Assembly: GCF_003003885.1 (NCBI RefSeq)
Contig: NZ_PVWN01000001.1
Location: 186,001 to 250,000, forward strand
Direction: 5' to 3'
Length of the DNA: 64,000 nt
DNA from: Chlorogloea sp. CCALA 695
GTDB taxonomy: Bacteria; Cyanobacteriota; Cyanobacteriia; Cyanobacteriales; Chroococcidiopsidaceae
This document shows positions 45,480 through 55,981 of the stretch, piece after piece (position 1 is the stretch's first letter; each line of letters starts with the position of its first letter). Under the pieces are notes generated by a model. The model was not told the DNA's origin, made no database searches, and was given only the letters and a program-made list of their open reading frames with translations. Both the position numbers and the translations under genes were made by a program.

Positions 45480-45543
45480 AAAATGCGATAGATTTTGTTA
45501 GTGCTGGTTTCAGCTTTGGGTTATAGTTTAACTTGCTGCGAGT

Positions 45544-45669
45544 ATGCCCCAAGCTATAGTTATTTTAATTATGGCAGGAACAATTATTGCTTGTGCCGCC
45601 GTGACTTTGGGCGCGATTGCGCTCGCGCGCAGCGCTAAAAGCGATCGCACTATTAATATGCAAAGCTAA
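45544..45669 (+). CDS. candidate 41-residue membrane peptide
   Basis: ATG at 45544 opens MPQAIVILIMAGTIIACAAV, a single hydrophobic helix of about 28 residues, followed by a polar tail (RSAKSDRTINMQS) and TAA. Its size resembles small thylakoid or stress-related membrane proteins. The 3' half coincides with a GC-rich stretch and a HIP1 site (45641-45648), which argues for caution. It lies between two divergently read genes with no ribosome-binding site. Confidence 0.35.
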   Translation: MPQAIVILIMAGTIIACAAVTLGAIALARSAKSDRTINMQS

Positions 45670-45726
45670 AGTCAAAAATCAAAGTCCATCGTAAAAACGA
45701 AGTATAGCGCGACTTCCTACAGAAAA

Positions 45727-47307
45727 ATGCCCAAAGTTCTTGTATCCGATCCCATTGACCAAGTTGGAATTGATATTCTCTCTCAAGTTGCCACCGTTGA
45801 TATCAAAACCAATTTATCCCCCGAACAACTGATCCAAATCATTCCAGAGTATGACGCATTAATGATCCGCTCTGGCAGCCGCATTACCAAAGAAATTATT
45901 GAAGCTGGAACCCAGCTAAAAATTATCGGACGTGCTGGCGTGGGTGTAGATAACGTCGATGTACCCGCCGCCACGCGCCGAGGCATAGTAGTAGTAAATT
46001 CCCCCGAAGGTAACACCATCGCCGCTGCCGAACACGCTCTAGCGATGATGATGGCGCTCTCTCGCTACATTCCTGATGCCAACGCCTCCGTAAAAAGCGG
46101 ACAGTGGGATCGCAAAAGTTACGTAGGCGCGGAAGTTTACAAAAAAACCCTGGGAGTGATCGGTTTAGGTAAAATTGGCTCTCATGTGGCTAACGTTGCT
46201 AAAGCAATGGGCATGAAACTAATTGCCTTCGATCCTTTTATTTCCAACGAACGCGCCGAGCAATTAGGCTGTCGCTTAGTAGATATGGATTTATTACTAC
46301 GAGAATCTGACTACATCACCCTACACATCCCCAAAACTCCTGAAACAACCCACCTCATCAACGCCGAAGCTTTAGCCAAGATGAAGCCCAACGCCCGAAT
46401 TATTAACTGTTCAAGAGGCGGAATTATTGACGAAGTTGCTTTAGCTGAAGCCTTAGAAAAGGGACAAATTGGCGGCGCGGCTTTAGACGTATACGAAACC
46501 GAACCCTTGGGAGAATCGCCCCTCAAAGCCTTGGGCAAACAAGCAATTTTAACTCCGCACTTAGGCGCATCTACCGCCGAAGCGCAAGTAAACGTAGCCA
46601 TAGATGTCGCCGAGCAAATTCGGGACGTGCTACTAGGCTTACCTGCCCGTAGTGCGGTAAATATTCCCGGTATTAGCCCCGATGTAATGGAAGAACTGCG
46701 CCCTTATATGCAGTTAGCCGAAACTTTAGGTAAGTTTGTCAGTCAGTTGGCTGGAGGTAGAGTCGAGTCGCTAGTTGTCAAACTTCAAGGCGAACTTGCG
46801 ACTAATAAAAGCCAGCCTTTGGTAGTAGCGTCGCTTAAAGGATTGCTATCTCAAGCTTTGCGCGAACGAGTAAATTATGTAAATGCTGGTATTGAGGCAA
46901 AAGAGCGAGGAATTAGAGTTATTGAAACGCGAGATGCGTCGATTCGAGATTATGCCGGATCGTTGTATTTAGAAGCTAAAGGCTCGTTAGGCACTCATTC
47001 AGTTACAGGGGCATTGTTAGGAGATGGCGAAATTCGGATTACAGATATTGACGAATTTCCAATCAACGTGCCGCCAACTAAACATATGCTATTTACTTTA
47101 CACCGCGATATGCCAGGACTAATTGGCAAAATCGGTTCGTTGCTGGGTAGCTTTAATGTCAATATCGCCAGTATGCAGGTAGGACGTAAAATTGTGCGCG
47201 GCGATGCGGTAATGGTGTTGAGTTTAGACGATCCTTTACCCGATGGAATTAGAGAAGAAATTATCAAAGTTCCCGGAATTAGAGACGCTTACACGGTTAC
47301 TTTATAA
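45727..47307 (+). CDS. serA: D-3-phosphoglycerate dehydrogenase
   Basis: The 526-residue long-form enzyme has the NAD motif [13 protein letters not shown], the catalytic RGGIIDE and [12 protein letters not shown] (Arg, Glu, His), then the intervening allosteric domain and a C-terminal ACT domain ([16 protein letters not shown]). It starts the phosphorylated serine pathway by oxidising 3-phosphoglycerate, and the ACT domain usually senses serine. It lies 12 bp before prmA on the same strand. Confidence 0.97.
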   Translation: MPKVLVSDPIDQVGIDILSQVATVDIKTNLSPEQLIQIIPEYDALMIRSGSRITKEIIEAGTQLKIIGRAGVGVDNVDVPAATRRGIVVVNSPEGNTIAAAEHALAMMMALSRYIPDANASVKSGQWDRKSYVGAEVYKKTLGVIGLGKIGSHVANVAKAMGMKLIAFDPFISNERAEQLGCRLVDMDLLLRESDYITLHIPKTPETTHLINAEALAKMKPNARIINCSRGGIIDEVALAEALEKGQIGGAALDVYETEPLGESPLKALGKQAILTPHLGASTAEAQVNVAIDVAEQIRDVLLGLPARSAVNIPGISPDVMEELRPYMQLAETLGKFVSQLAGGRVESLVVKLQGELATNKSQPLVVASLKGLLSQALRERVNYVNAGIEAKERGIRVIETRDASIRDYAGSLYLEAKGSLGTHSVTGALLGDGEIRITDIDEFPINVPPTKHMLFTLHRDMPGLIGKIGSLLGSFNVNIASMQVGRKIVRGDAVMVLSLDDPLPDGIREEIIKVPGIRDAYTVTL

Positions 47308-47319
47308 CGTTGCTAATTT

Positions 47320-48213
47320 ATGGCAAATAGTTGGTGGGAACTACAAATTGATTGCGATCCAAGCTTAGAAGAATCGATTTTCTGGCGCTTGGATAAGTTT
47401 GGCTGTCAGGGGACAGCTAGTGAAAATAAGGGCGCTGCAAGTTTAGTAAAGGCTTATTTACCTAGAAATCAAGTCCAACTATTAGATTTGGCAGCGCTGT
47501 CATTGTGGCTGAGGCAAGATGCTTTAATTGCCCAATTGCCTGCACCGTCGCTGCACTGGCAATTGATGGACGAGGAAGACTGGGCGAGTAGCTGGAAAGA
47601 TTACTGGCAACCGGAAGAAATCGGCGAGTATTTTTTGATTAATCCAGCTTGGATAGAAGTACCAGAAAATACAACTCGTTTAGTTCTTACTCTCGATCCG
47701 GGCATGGCTTTCGGTACGGGCAATCATGCCACAACTCAGCTATGTTTGGAATCATTAGAAATGCGAATTGATGAAGATTCCCAAGGCGAAGTATTAGCAG
47801 ACATCGGCTGTGGTTCGGGTATTCTGTCCATTGGGGCGTTGCTACTAGGTGCGAGCAAAGTTTATGCCGTAGATACAGATTTATTAGCGGTGGAATCTAC
47901 TACTAGCAACCGGGAGTTAAATAAAATTGCTCATGATCGCTTGCTTGTAGATAAGGGCAGTGTAGAGCAAGTGCAAAAGCTGCTCCACAACGAACAAGTA
48001 GATGGCATTATGTGTAATATTTTAGCCGAAGTAATCATTCGTCTAATTCCCCAAATAAGCGCACTTTGCAAGCCGACGACTTGGGGGATTTTTAGTGGTG
48101 TATTACTCGACCAAGCCGCAGATGTAGCAGATGCTTTAGAACATAATGGCTGGATTGTTGCTACTATTTGGCGGCGCAAAGAATGGTGTTGCTTTAATGT
48201 CCGGCGCTCTTAA
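47320..48213 (+). CDS. prmA: ribosomal protein L11 methyltransferase
   Basis: The 297-residue product has PrmA features: the N-terminal recognition domain, [35 protein letters not shown] and motif [18 protein letters not shown]. It trimethylates several amino groups of L11. The serA-prmA order is common in cyanobacteria. The gene ends the ordinary region before the TIR locus. Confidence 0.95.
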   Translation: MANSWWELQIDCDPSLEESIFWRLDKFGCQGTASENKGAASLVKAYLPRNQVQLLDLAALSLWLRQDALIAQLPAPSLHWQLMDEEDWASSWKDYWQPEEIGEYFLINPAWIEVPENTTRLVLTLDPGMAFGTGNHATTQLCLESLEMRIDEDSQGEVLADIGCGSGILSIGALLLGASKVYAVDTDLLAVESTTSNRELNKIAHDRLLVDKGSVEQVQKLLHNEQVDGIMCNILAEVIIRLIPQISALCKPTTWGIFSGVLLDQAADVADALEHNGWIVATIWRRKEWCCFNVRRS

Positions 48214-48553
48214 ATCTAGAATTGGGGGCGGATTCACCCCTAAGTAGTAACTAGGGAGTGTGGAAGTGAGATCGCACATATATTATCTAGTAGACAGCGT
48301 ATGAGCGATTTAGAACATGGGTATAAGCCATCATTGTTTTTGATGAAAACAGTAGCCAGAAAGCTTTATGTGAAAAGTGATTTAGAGTTTTATTTGAAAA
48401 ACTTATATGAATTCCCTTTGTCCTAGGAAAAGCATAATCTCTTAATTAAAAGCAGAAAGCAGACTGTACAAAATCTCTGAAAATTGAAAATCATGTTAAC
48501 CTAATGTCACGATGATTGGTTAAAAATTCTAAGAAATCTAAATATTAGCATCT
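48214..48553. other. interval between prmA and the TIR locus
   Basis: About 340 bp, AT-rich in its second half. A 41-codon frame (48301-48426, MSDLEHGYKPSLFLM) has no ribosome-binding site and no recognised relatives, so it may be chance. The region should hold the promoter of the two-gene TIR locus. I see no att site or integrase remnant. Confidence 0.35.
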
Positions 48554-49051
48554 ATGGCAATGCAAGATCCTGCCGTCTTAAAGAAGGTGTCTGTCAGTTT
48601 GCCCTTTGGTATTGGCTCTGCTGAGTGGGAAGCTGATTCTACGGAGCGCAATGCAGCGTGGTCGTTATACGTTGAATTAGTAACTCGCATCGCTGTTCAA
48701 TCGTTAGAAGTTGATCAAGGAACAGTACGCGAAGCTCTGAACTCGCTGTACAGCTTATTTAGTTCTACCCGTGAAATTCTTAGAGAAGCAGGTCCAAAAG
48801 TTGGTGCTTCCCCTAACTCTGTTGGTGGGATTGCTATTGCAGTTCTTAATAAGGGTCTACGACCTTTTCTCTCAGAATGGCATCCTCTTCTTCAAGTCTG
48901 GGAAGCAAAACGCACTCCTGACTTAAGCCCCAAAGAGCATGAGGAAAATTGGGTAAAGGAACCTCAATTAAGAGGTAAACTTTCATTACTACGGGCGGAT
49001 TTAGAAGAGTATGCCAACGCGTTGGCGGAAATTGTTGGGCTTAAGTTGTAG
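48554..49051 (+). CDS. unknown 165-aa helical protein, partner of the TIR-methyltransferase
   Basis: The protein is soluble and mostly helical by composition, with SLPFGIGSAEWEADSTERNA, AAWSLYVELVTRIAVQSLEV, LNSLYSLFSSTREILREAG and WHPLLQVWEAKR. No catalytic motif, signal peptide or membrane segment is visible. I recall similar sequences (GSAEWE, SLYSLFSSTRE) as hypothetical proteins of actinobacteria, but I have not searched. It precedes the TIR gene by 33 bp on the same strand, so the two probably act together, perhaps as sensor or inhibitor. That role is inference. Confidence 0.75.
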   Translation: MAMQDPAVLKKVSVSLPFGIGSAEWEADSTERNAAWSLYVELVTRIAVQSLEVDQGTVREALNSLYSLFSSTREILREAGPKVGASPNSVGGIAIAVLNKGLRPFLSEWHPLLQVWEAKRTPDLSPKEHEENWVKEPQLRGKLSLLRADLEEYANALAEIVGLKL

Positions 49052-49084
49052 TAGTAATTAGCGACCTGAGATCAGGAGTGACTG

Positions 49085-50551
49085 ATGTTCGATGTTTTTC
49101 TGGCACACAACAATGTCGATAAACCCGCAGTTAGAGTTGTTTGCAACAAACTTAGAAGGCTAGGGATTGACCCATGGCTCGATGAAGAGCAGATTCGAGC
49201 AGGAGAAGCGTGGCACGATACACTTCAAAGAGCCATGACTGAAGTTGAGTCAGTAGCTGTTTTTATTGGAACAAATGGATTAGGAAGATGGCAATCGATG
49301 GAATTACCGGTGTTTATCACCCTATATAACGAGGGGCGAAAAATCCCAATTATTCCTGTTCTTTTGCCTGGAGTAAGTCGCATTCCAAATGAACTGGTTT
49401 TTTTTAAACAATTTCAGGCTATGAAATTTGAGAACGATATTGAGGATGAAAATGCAATTAGAAAACTTTATGATGGAATCATCGGAAGAAGATCGAATCA
49501 ACCACCAAAGGTTTTAAAGAGGGGTGAGATATTTGAGAGGTTTACAGACGCAACACTCTATCTGGATCAGACATCTCAAGATCCTATAGACGAGATTCGG
49601 CAACACATAGACAAAAAAACTCTAATACCTCTTAGATATATATACAGCTTTCCATACGGTGCAAACCTCTGGATCTCTTTATGTAACGATCCTAATGAAT
49701 ATAAATATTATGCACACTCAGTAAACTTCATCCGAGAGGAAAAAAGCCGCATAGTGGGAGCAATTGAAGAGATTAATCCAGAAATAATCCGCTCAAATCC
49801 TGACTATATCAGTCTCGGCTGTGGTAATGGGGTAAAAGATAAAATTCTTCTCGAGGAGATCCTAAGCCGAAGTGGAAGCACCCAGCCAAGGTCTTACTAC
49901 TATCCATACGATATTAGTCCTGTTTTGCTTTCTAAAGCGATCAGGAGAGTCTGTGAGTCGGACATCTTAAAACAAAGTATCAGAATCAAGGCAATCGAGG
50001 CAGACTTTCAAAGCTTGCCGTTGTTTGACCCAGTTTATCAATATCGGCAGGAGCCAAATATATTTGCTCTTCTAGGAAATACTCTAGGGAATATGAAAGA
50101 CGATGTGGAATTTCTTCAACAGGTAAGGGAGGCGATGTACCCGGATGATGTACTTCTTGTGGAAGTAAGGCTCTACCAAGACTATGACACCACCGTGCTA
50201 AGTGGTGATCTTCAAAGAATTAAGCAGTTCGATTTTACTCCGCTCCGATGGCTTGGAGTAAATTACGAGTCTGAAAAGCTGAACTACTCAATTAAAGAGA
50301 ACGAGAGCGGTTCAGGAGCCGTAACTCTCACAGCTAATTACCAGAATTTCACGATTGAGGAAGGAGGCAGTGTCAAAATAATTGGCAAGGCAAAACTTGC
50401 GTGTGTTCATCTTTATCAGAAGAATTCCCAGGGAGAAGTATACGGATTGGAAAAGGTCTTTGGGAATAAGGGGTTTAAAATAGAGGCAAAATTTGTTAAT
50501 GAGAGTACAGCATTGTTTGTTTTGACATTAGCTCCTCAATCAGACTCTTAG
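49085..50551 (+). CDS. TIR domain fused to EgtD-like histidine methyltransferase
   Basis: Residues 1-115 are a TIR domain: FDVFLAHNNVDK, GIDPWLDEEQIRAGEAW and W69QSME73, the WxxxE motif holding the catalytic glutamate of NAD-cleaving TIRs. Residues about 150-488 resemble the EgtD/Methyltransf_33 histidine-specific methyltransferase: LGCGNG at 244-249, YDISPVLLSKA, ALLGNTLGNM at 328-337, VLLVEVRL and a C-terminal beta-rich part ending FVLTLAPQS. AGGAG at 49074-49078, six bases before the ATG, fixes the start. TIR domains in bacterial immunity degrade NAD or make ADPR signals. What the methyltransferase adds here is unknown. Confidence 0.85.
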   Translation: MFDVFLAHNNVDKPAVRVVCNKLRRLGIDPWLDEEQIRAGEAWHDTLQRAMTEVESVAVFIGTNGLGRWQSMELPVFITLYNEGRKIPIIPVLLPGVSRIPNELVFFKQFQAMKFENDIEDENAIRKLYDGIIGRRSNQPPKVLKRGEIFERFTDATLYLDQTSQDPIDEIRQHIDKKTLIPLRYIYSFPYGANLWISLCNDPNEYKYYAHSVNFIREEKSRIVGAIEEINPEIIRSNPDYISLGCGNGVKDKILLEEILSRSGSTQPRSYYYPYDISPVLLSKAIRRVCESDILKQSIRIKAIEADFQSLPLFDPVYQYRQEPNIFALLGNTLGNMKDDVEFLQQVREAMYPDDVLLVEVRLYQDYDTTVLSGDLQRIKQFDFTPLRWLGVNYESEKLNYSIKENESGSGAVTLTANYQNFTIEEGGSVKIIGKAKLACVHLYQKNSQGEVYGLEKVFGNKGFKIEAKFVNESTALFVLTLAPQSDS

Positions 50552-50823
50552 GAAACCAATGATTCCTTTGGTGCAACTCTCCCTTAATATAAACGGGTTA
50601 AGGTTAGAAAACTTAGCCTTTCCTTCTACTCAAGACCCTTACCACTTCCTTATGCTTGCAATCATAGAAGTATTTGAACTGCTAACGTGCTGATTTTTGG
50701 TAGAGGCAGATACTTAAGTCAATGCCTGTTGAGGAAAGTATTCCAGTTGAAGCGATTTTAGACAAGCCAAGATGAGCAAAGGTTTCATCTCTATCTTCAC
50801 TTATCAGGTGACTTCACTCTATT

Positions 50824-51141
50824 TTAAAGTAGCGGCTGTAAGCGCCCAATTAAAGCATTAGCTTGTAATACGCCTTCAATGCGATCTACGGGTTTACCTT
50901 GCTTGAAAACAACCAAAGTTGGTAAAGCATGAATATGGTGCGTACTCGCTAGTTGAGGATATTTATCAGTATTAATTTTTACTACCCGCAACCGATCTTT
51001 AAGTTGATTATTTACCTGCTCTAAAATTGGAGCCATCATTTGGCACGGCCCGCACCAATCAGCGTAAAAGTCGACCAATACTGGTAAGTCTGACTGGGCA
51101 ATTAATTCTTCAAAACTGTTGAACTGCTGTTTGGTAGCCAT
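50824..51141 (-). CDS. trxA: thioredoxin
   Basis: The 105-residue protein has the classic WCGPC active site (C30, C33) and the cis-proline in LPTLVVFKQGK. The start is ATG at 51141 (MATKQQFNSF); an upstream TTG would add three residues. The type is close to m-type thioredoxins. It is divergent from fabG. The 270 bp between it and the TIR gene show no gene. Confidence 0.95.
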   Translation of the reverse strand: MATKQQFNSFEELIAQSDLPVLVDFYADWCGPCQMMAPILEQVNNQLKDRLRVVKINTDKYPQLASTHHIHALPTLVVFKQGKPVDRIEGVLQANALIGRLQPLL

Positions 51142-51233
51142 AGAACACAATAGGTTTAATTTTCTATCTCTAATTTTAACGAGTTGATTTTGATGTTTTC
51201 AAAATTGGACACATATTTGCGTAAAATCGTTAA

Positions 51234-53131
<1,898 letters not shown>

Positions 53132-53218
53132 TACTACTATCAAAGCTGATTGTCAGCATCAACAGTATACTAATCAATATTTTCAGATTTCACTCAGATT
53201 TAGCAAAACTTACGCTAG

Positions 53219-54085
53219 TTACGCGGAAGTATTATTTTTTGGGAAATCCTGATTTTGGCTTGCTTCCCAACCTAACAGCACTTTCTTCCGCTCTAATCCC
53301 CAACGAAAACCACCCAATTCGCCAGATTCTCGAATTACGCGATGACAGGGAATTAAGTAGCCAACAGGATTATTACCCAAGGCGTTACCAACGGCTCTAG
53401 CTGAAGTGGGACGACCGATCGCATTTGCTAAACTTTGGTAAGTTGCAAGTCCCCCAAACGGGACTCTTAATAACCCCCGCCAAACTTGAATTTGAAAATT
53501 AGTACCTTTGACGAACAAAACTAAAGGCTGATTGGTAGCAATAGGGGCAAAAATGCGATCGCATATCTCTTTAGTTGCTTGTCTATCCTGTACAATCTCA
53601 GCCTTTGACCACTCTAAGCGCAAAAGCTGCTCAACGTCTTGGCAAGTATCGTCCAAAAAGCGTAGATTGCAGATACCGCGAACAGTCATAGCAATTAAAC
53701 ATTTACCAAAAGGGCTTTCATGCACTCCATAGATAATCTGTAACCCTGTACCGCCTGTTTTAAATTCACCAGGGGACATAGCTTCCAACGTCACAAAAAG
53801 ATCGTGCAAACGTCCCGGACTTGATAACCCCACATCGCCAGTAAGATTTAACAAGCTTTTTGTTTCAGCTATTTTTGCTTTGGCATATTCTACCGTCAGA
53901 TATTGCAAGAAACGCTTAGGACTAATACCCGCCCATCTTGTAAATAGCTTTTGAAAGTGATATTCGCTTAAGTTTACGTGGGTTGCAACTGTTGCTAAAT
54001 CTGGCTGTTGTAAATGATTTTCACTTATAAAGGCGATCGCTTTAGCAATAAGCTGATAATTGCTAGTTTCGACAAAGGAAGTCAT
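53219..54085 (-). CDS. AraC-type HTH / O6-methylguanine-DNA methyltransferase
   Basis: Residues about 10-100 are an AraC helix-turn-helix pair (SEYHFQKLFTRWAGISPKRFLQYL in outline). Residues 110-288 are the suicide methyltransferase with active-site NPVGYLIPCHRVI and GGFRWGLERK. The Ada-N cysteine domain of E. coli Ada is absent, so induction by methylphosphotriesters is not expected. ATG at 54085 (MTSFVETSNY) is preferred to 54112. It repairs O6-methylguanine and may regulate its own or other genes. Confidence 0.92.
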   Translation of the reverse strand: MTSFVETSNYQLIAKAIAFISENHLQQPDLATVATHVNLSEYHFQKLFTRWAGISPKRFLQYLTVEYAKAKIAETKSLLNLTGDVGLSSPGRLHDLFVTLEAMSPGEFKTGGTGLQIIYGVHESPFGKCLIAMTVRGICNLRFLDDTCQDVEQLLRLEWSKAEIVQDRQATKEICDRIFAPIATNQPLVLFVKGTNFQIQVWRGLLRVPFGGLATYQSLANAIGRPTSARAVGNALGNNPVGYLIPCHRVIRESGELGGFRWGLERKKVLLGWEASQNQDFPKNNTSA

Positions 54086-54129
54086 AAATATATTTCGTCT
54101 ATTACTTCTCAATGTATTGATAGCCGAGA

Positions 54130-54237
54130 ATCAAAACCACCCGTTTCTTGCGGAAATCGAAAAAAGATATTTATTTTCCCCAGATCAAAACCACCCGTTT
54201 CTTGCGGAAATCAAAAAAAGATATTTATTTTCCCCCC
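54130..54237. repeat. 54-bp tandem duplication
   Basis: Two units of about 54 bp, each opening ATCAAAACCACCCG and ending TATTTATTTTCCCC, lie head to tail, differing by one or two bases. The second unit runs into the 84-bp hairpin element that begins at 54228. No coding role is seen. Confidence 0.85.
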
Positions 54238-54311
54238 TTTTTCAAGGGGAGTCAAAAAGCAGTTTAGCTATGCTTCCCGCTTTATTGACGTGGGTTAGGG
54301 GGGATCTCTTA
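54228..54311. repeat. 84-bp hairpin-rich repeat, copy 2
   Basis: It has about 89 percent identity by eye to the copy at 8870-8953, with the same ends (TTTTCCCCCC and GGGGGGATCTCTTA). Its last three bases form the TAA stop of the beta-lactamase-like gene on the minus strand, so the element sits exactly at that gene's 3' end. Confidence 0.8.
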
Positions 54312-55283
54312 CTTAAAAACCAAATCACTGCTAGATTCAGCTATTTTCCCCGAAATATACGGCAATATTGCTTTATCTTGACTAGCAACGCCTTCAATAA
54401 ATACGACCAATAAATAAGGTTGCTTCCCCGGAATCTCAATATAAGCTGCATCATGGCGCACTTTGCTAGTCCAACCTGCTTTTGACCAAAGTTGAGCATT
54501 ATTTGGCAAACCGCCACCTAAAAAACCTGTAACTTGACTTTCATCATCCTTACTTAACTCTGTAAGACTACGCTTGAGTAATCCCATCATTGCTTGACTT
54601 TGCGTAGCCGACACCGCCACCCCGCCAACAATACTATGTAATAGCCGCGCTGTAGCGTTTGTAGTTAGCATATTGCGGTTGTCCATCAACTCCCCTACAA
54701 ACATTCTTTCGCGTCCATAGGGGCCATCACCCCAAGTTTTTTGATTGATATTAATTGTCTGCAACTCCTCCCATCCCAAAGATTGAAAGTAGCGGTTGAC
54801 AATATTGCGCTGCATTTTCCAAGTTTCAAAAGGCCCTGGAGGCAATTCCGGCCCGCTTGTAGTTCCAGTGAGAATGTCTACAACTAAGCTCGTAGCATCA
54901 TTACTAGAATCGACGATCATATCTCTAATTGCTCGTTCTAACTCCCTAGTAGTTTGACTCATGCGTTTATCTAGCCATTCGTAAACAGCAACCAGATAAA
55001 ACAATTTGATAACACTTGCTGGATAAATCCGCTCATCGCCTCGGTAGCTAAAACCGCGCACCCCATGACCCCAAAAAGCTTGAGGACTAAGCGCACCGCC
55101 AGTATTGACGGGTACGGGAGCATCATAAACAATCCACGTTAAAGCAATGGAATTACGGGCAAGAGTGGGAAATTCTGCCCAAGTTTCGGCTAAAATGCGA
55201 TCGCCTAAAGTTTCAAGTTGCTCGTCTTTACGGAAAAATGTCATAAAGCGCTTAAATAATCGGCTAAAGTTTTGAGATATCAA
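54309..55283 (-). CDS. class A beta-lactamase-like serine hydrolase
   Basis: The 324-residue protein has the SxxK motif S90-V-I-K93, an SDN-like S127-N128-D129 and a KTG-like K-A-G (WSKAGWTSKV), which define a penicillin-recognising serine hydrolase fold. It has no clear signal peptide, and the EXXLN motif of true class A resistance enzymes is not evident. A role in wall metabolism is more likely than antibiotic resistance, which is inference. It is divergent by 13 bp from the NlpC/P60 gene. Confidence 0.85.
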   Translation of the reverse strand: MISQNFSRLFKRFMTFFRKDEQLETLGDRILAETWAEFPTLARNSIALTWIVYDAPVPVNTGGALSPQAFWGHGVRGFSYRGDERIYPASVIKLFYLVAVYEWLDKRMSQTTRELERAIRDMIVDSSNDATSLVVDILTGTTSGPELPPGPFETWKMQRNIVNRYFQSLGWEELQTININQKTWGDGPYGRERMFVGELMDNRNMLTTNATARLLHSIVGGVAVSATQSQAMMGLLKRSLTELSKDDESQVTGFLGGGLPNNAQLWSKAGWTSKVRHDAAYIEIPGKQPYLLVVFIEGVASQDKAILPYISGKIAESSSDLVFK

Positions 55284-55296
55284 AAGATTACTGTGT

Positions 55297-55980
55297 ATGG
55301 TATCCCTTCAGGAATTTATAGCAAATGAATACATTTGCCAGAGCGACTTAAATATTTATGACACTCCAAAGGGTGAAGGTTTGGTAACTCAAGCCGCCAC
55401 CGGGAGACATTTGCAAGTTATCTCTATCCTTGAAGATAGGGCAATGGAGGTTCGTTTATGCGAAGATAATTACCCAGGATGGTTACTAGCTAAGGATTTG
55501 AGCAGTTTAGAATTAGCAGATAGTAAGTATAACGTGATCACTTTTTCGCCAATGCAAATCAAATCCCAGCTTCCAGAAGTAATTGACTTTACTAAACAAG
55601 CAATGCAACAACCTAATTATTACCTCTGGGGGGGAACTGTAGCGCCTAATTATGATTGTTCGGGATTGATGCAAGCAGCGTTTAAATCTGTTGGGGTTTG
55701 GCTACCTAGAGATGCTTATCAACAAGAAGCTTTTACCCAAAAAATTAGCTTTGAGGAATTGTTACCAGGAGACTTAGTATTTTTTGGCAGAGCCGAAAAA
55801 GCAACTCATGTAGGATTGTGTTTAGGTGAAGCTTGTTATATTCATAGTTCTGGGCAAAAGCAAGGACGTAATGGTATTGGAATCGACAAACTCTCGGAAC
55901 AAGGAGATGAGGTTAGCAAGTCGTATTATCAACAATTGCGCGGTTTTGGCAGAGTGATGAGCAGTTACGGGGCGCATTAA
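55297..55980 (+). CDS. SH3b-NlpC/P60 cell-wall endopeptidase
   Basis: Residues 1-80 are SH3-like (SDLNIYDTPKGEGLVTQAATG in outline, GWLLAKDLSSL) and residues 90-227 an NlpC/P60 domain with catalytic C121 (NYDCSGLM), H171 (ATHVGLC) and H183 (YIHSSGQ). This order and length match the cyanobacterial D-gamma-glutamyl-diaminopimelate endopeptidases of known structure from Anabaena and Nostoc. It recycles or remodels murein peptides. The following glycosyltransferase starts one base after its stop. Confidence 0.93.
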   Translation: MVSLQEFIANEYICQSDLNIYDTPKGEGLVTQAATGRHLQVISILEDRAMEVRLCEDNYPGWLLAKDLSSLELADSKYNVITFSPMQIKSQLPEVIDFTKQAMQQPNYYLWGGTVAPNYDCSGLMQAAFKSVGVWLPRDAYQQEAFTQKISFEELLPGDLVFFGRAEKATHVGLCLGEACYIHSSGQKQGRNGIGIDKLSEQGDEVSKSYYQQLRGFGRVMSSYGAH

Positions 55981-55981
55981 G

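Noticed and set aside
48301-48426. 41-codon frame before the TIR locus
   Set aside because: No ribosome-binding site or known relative; left as a note in the interval entry.
54309-55283. Antibiotic-resistance beta-lactamase
   Set aside because: SxxK, SND and KAG motifs fit the fold, but no signal peptide is clear and the omega-loop motif of class A resistance enzymes is not evident.
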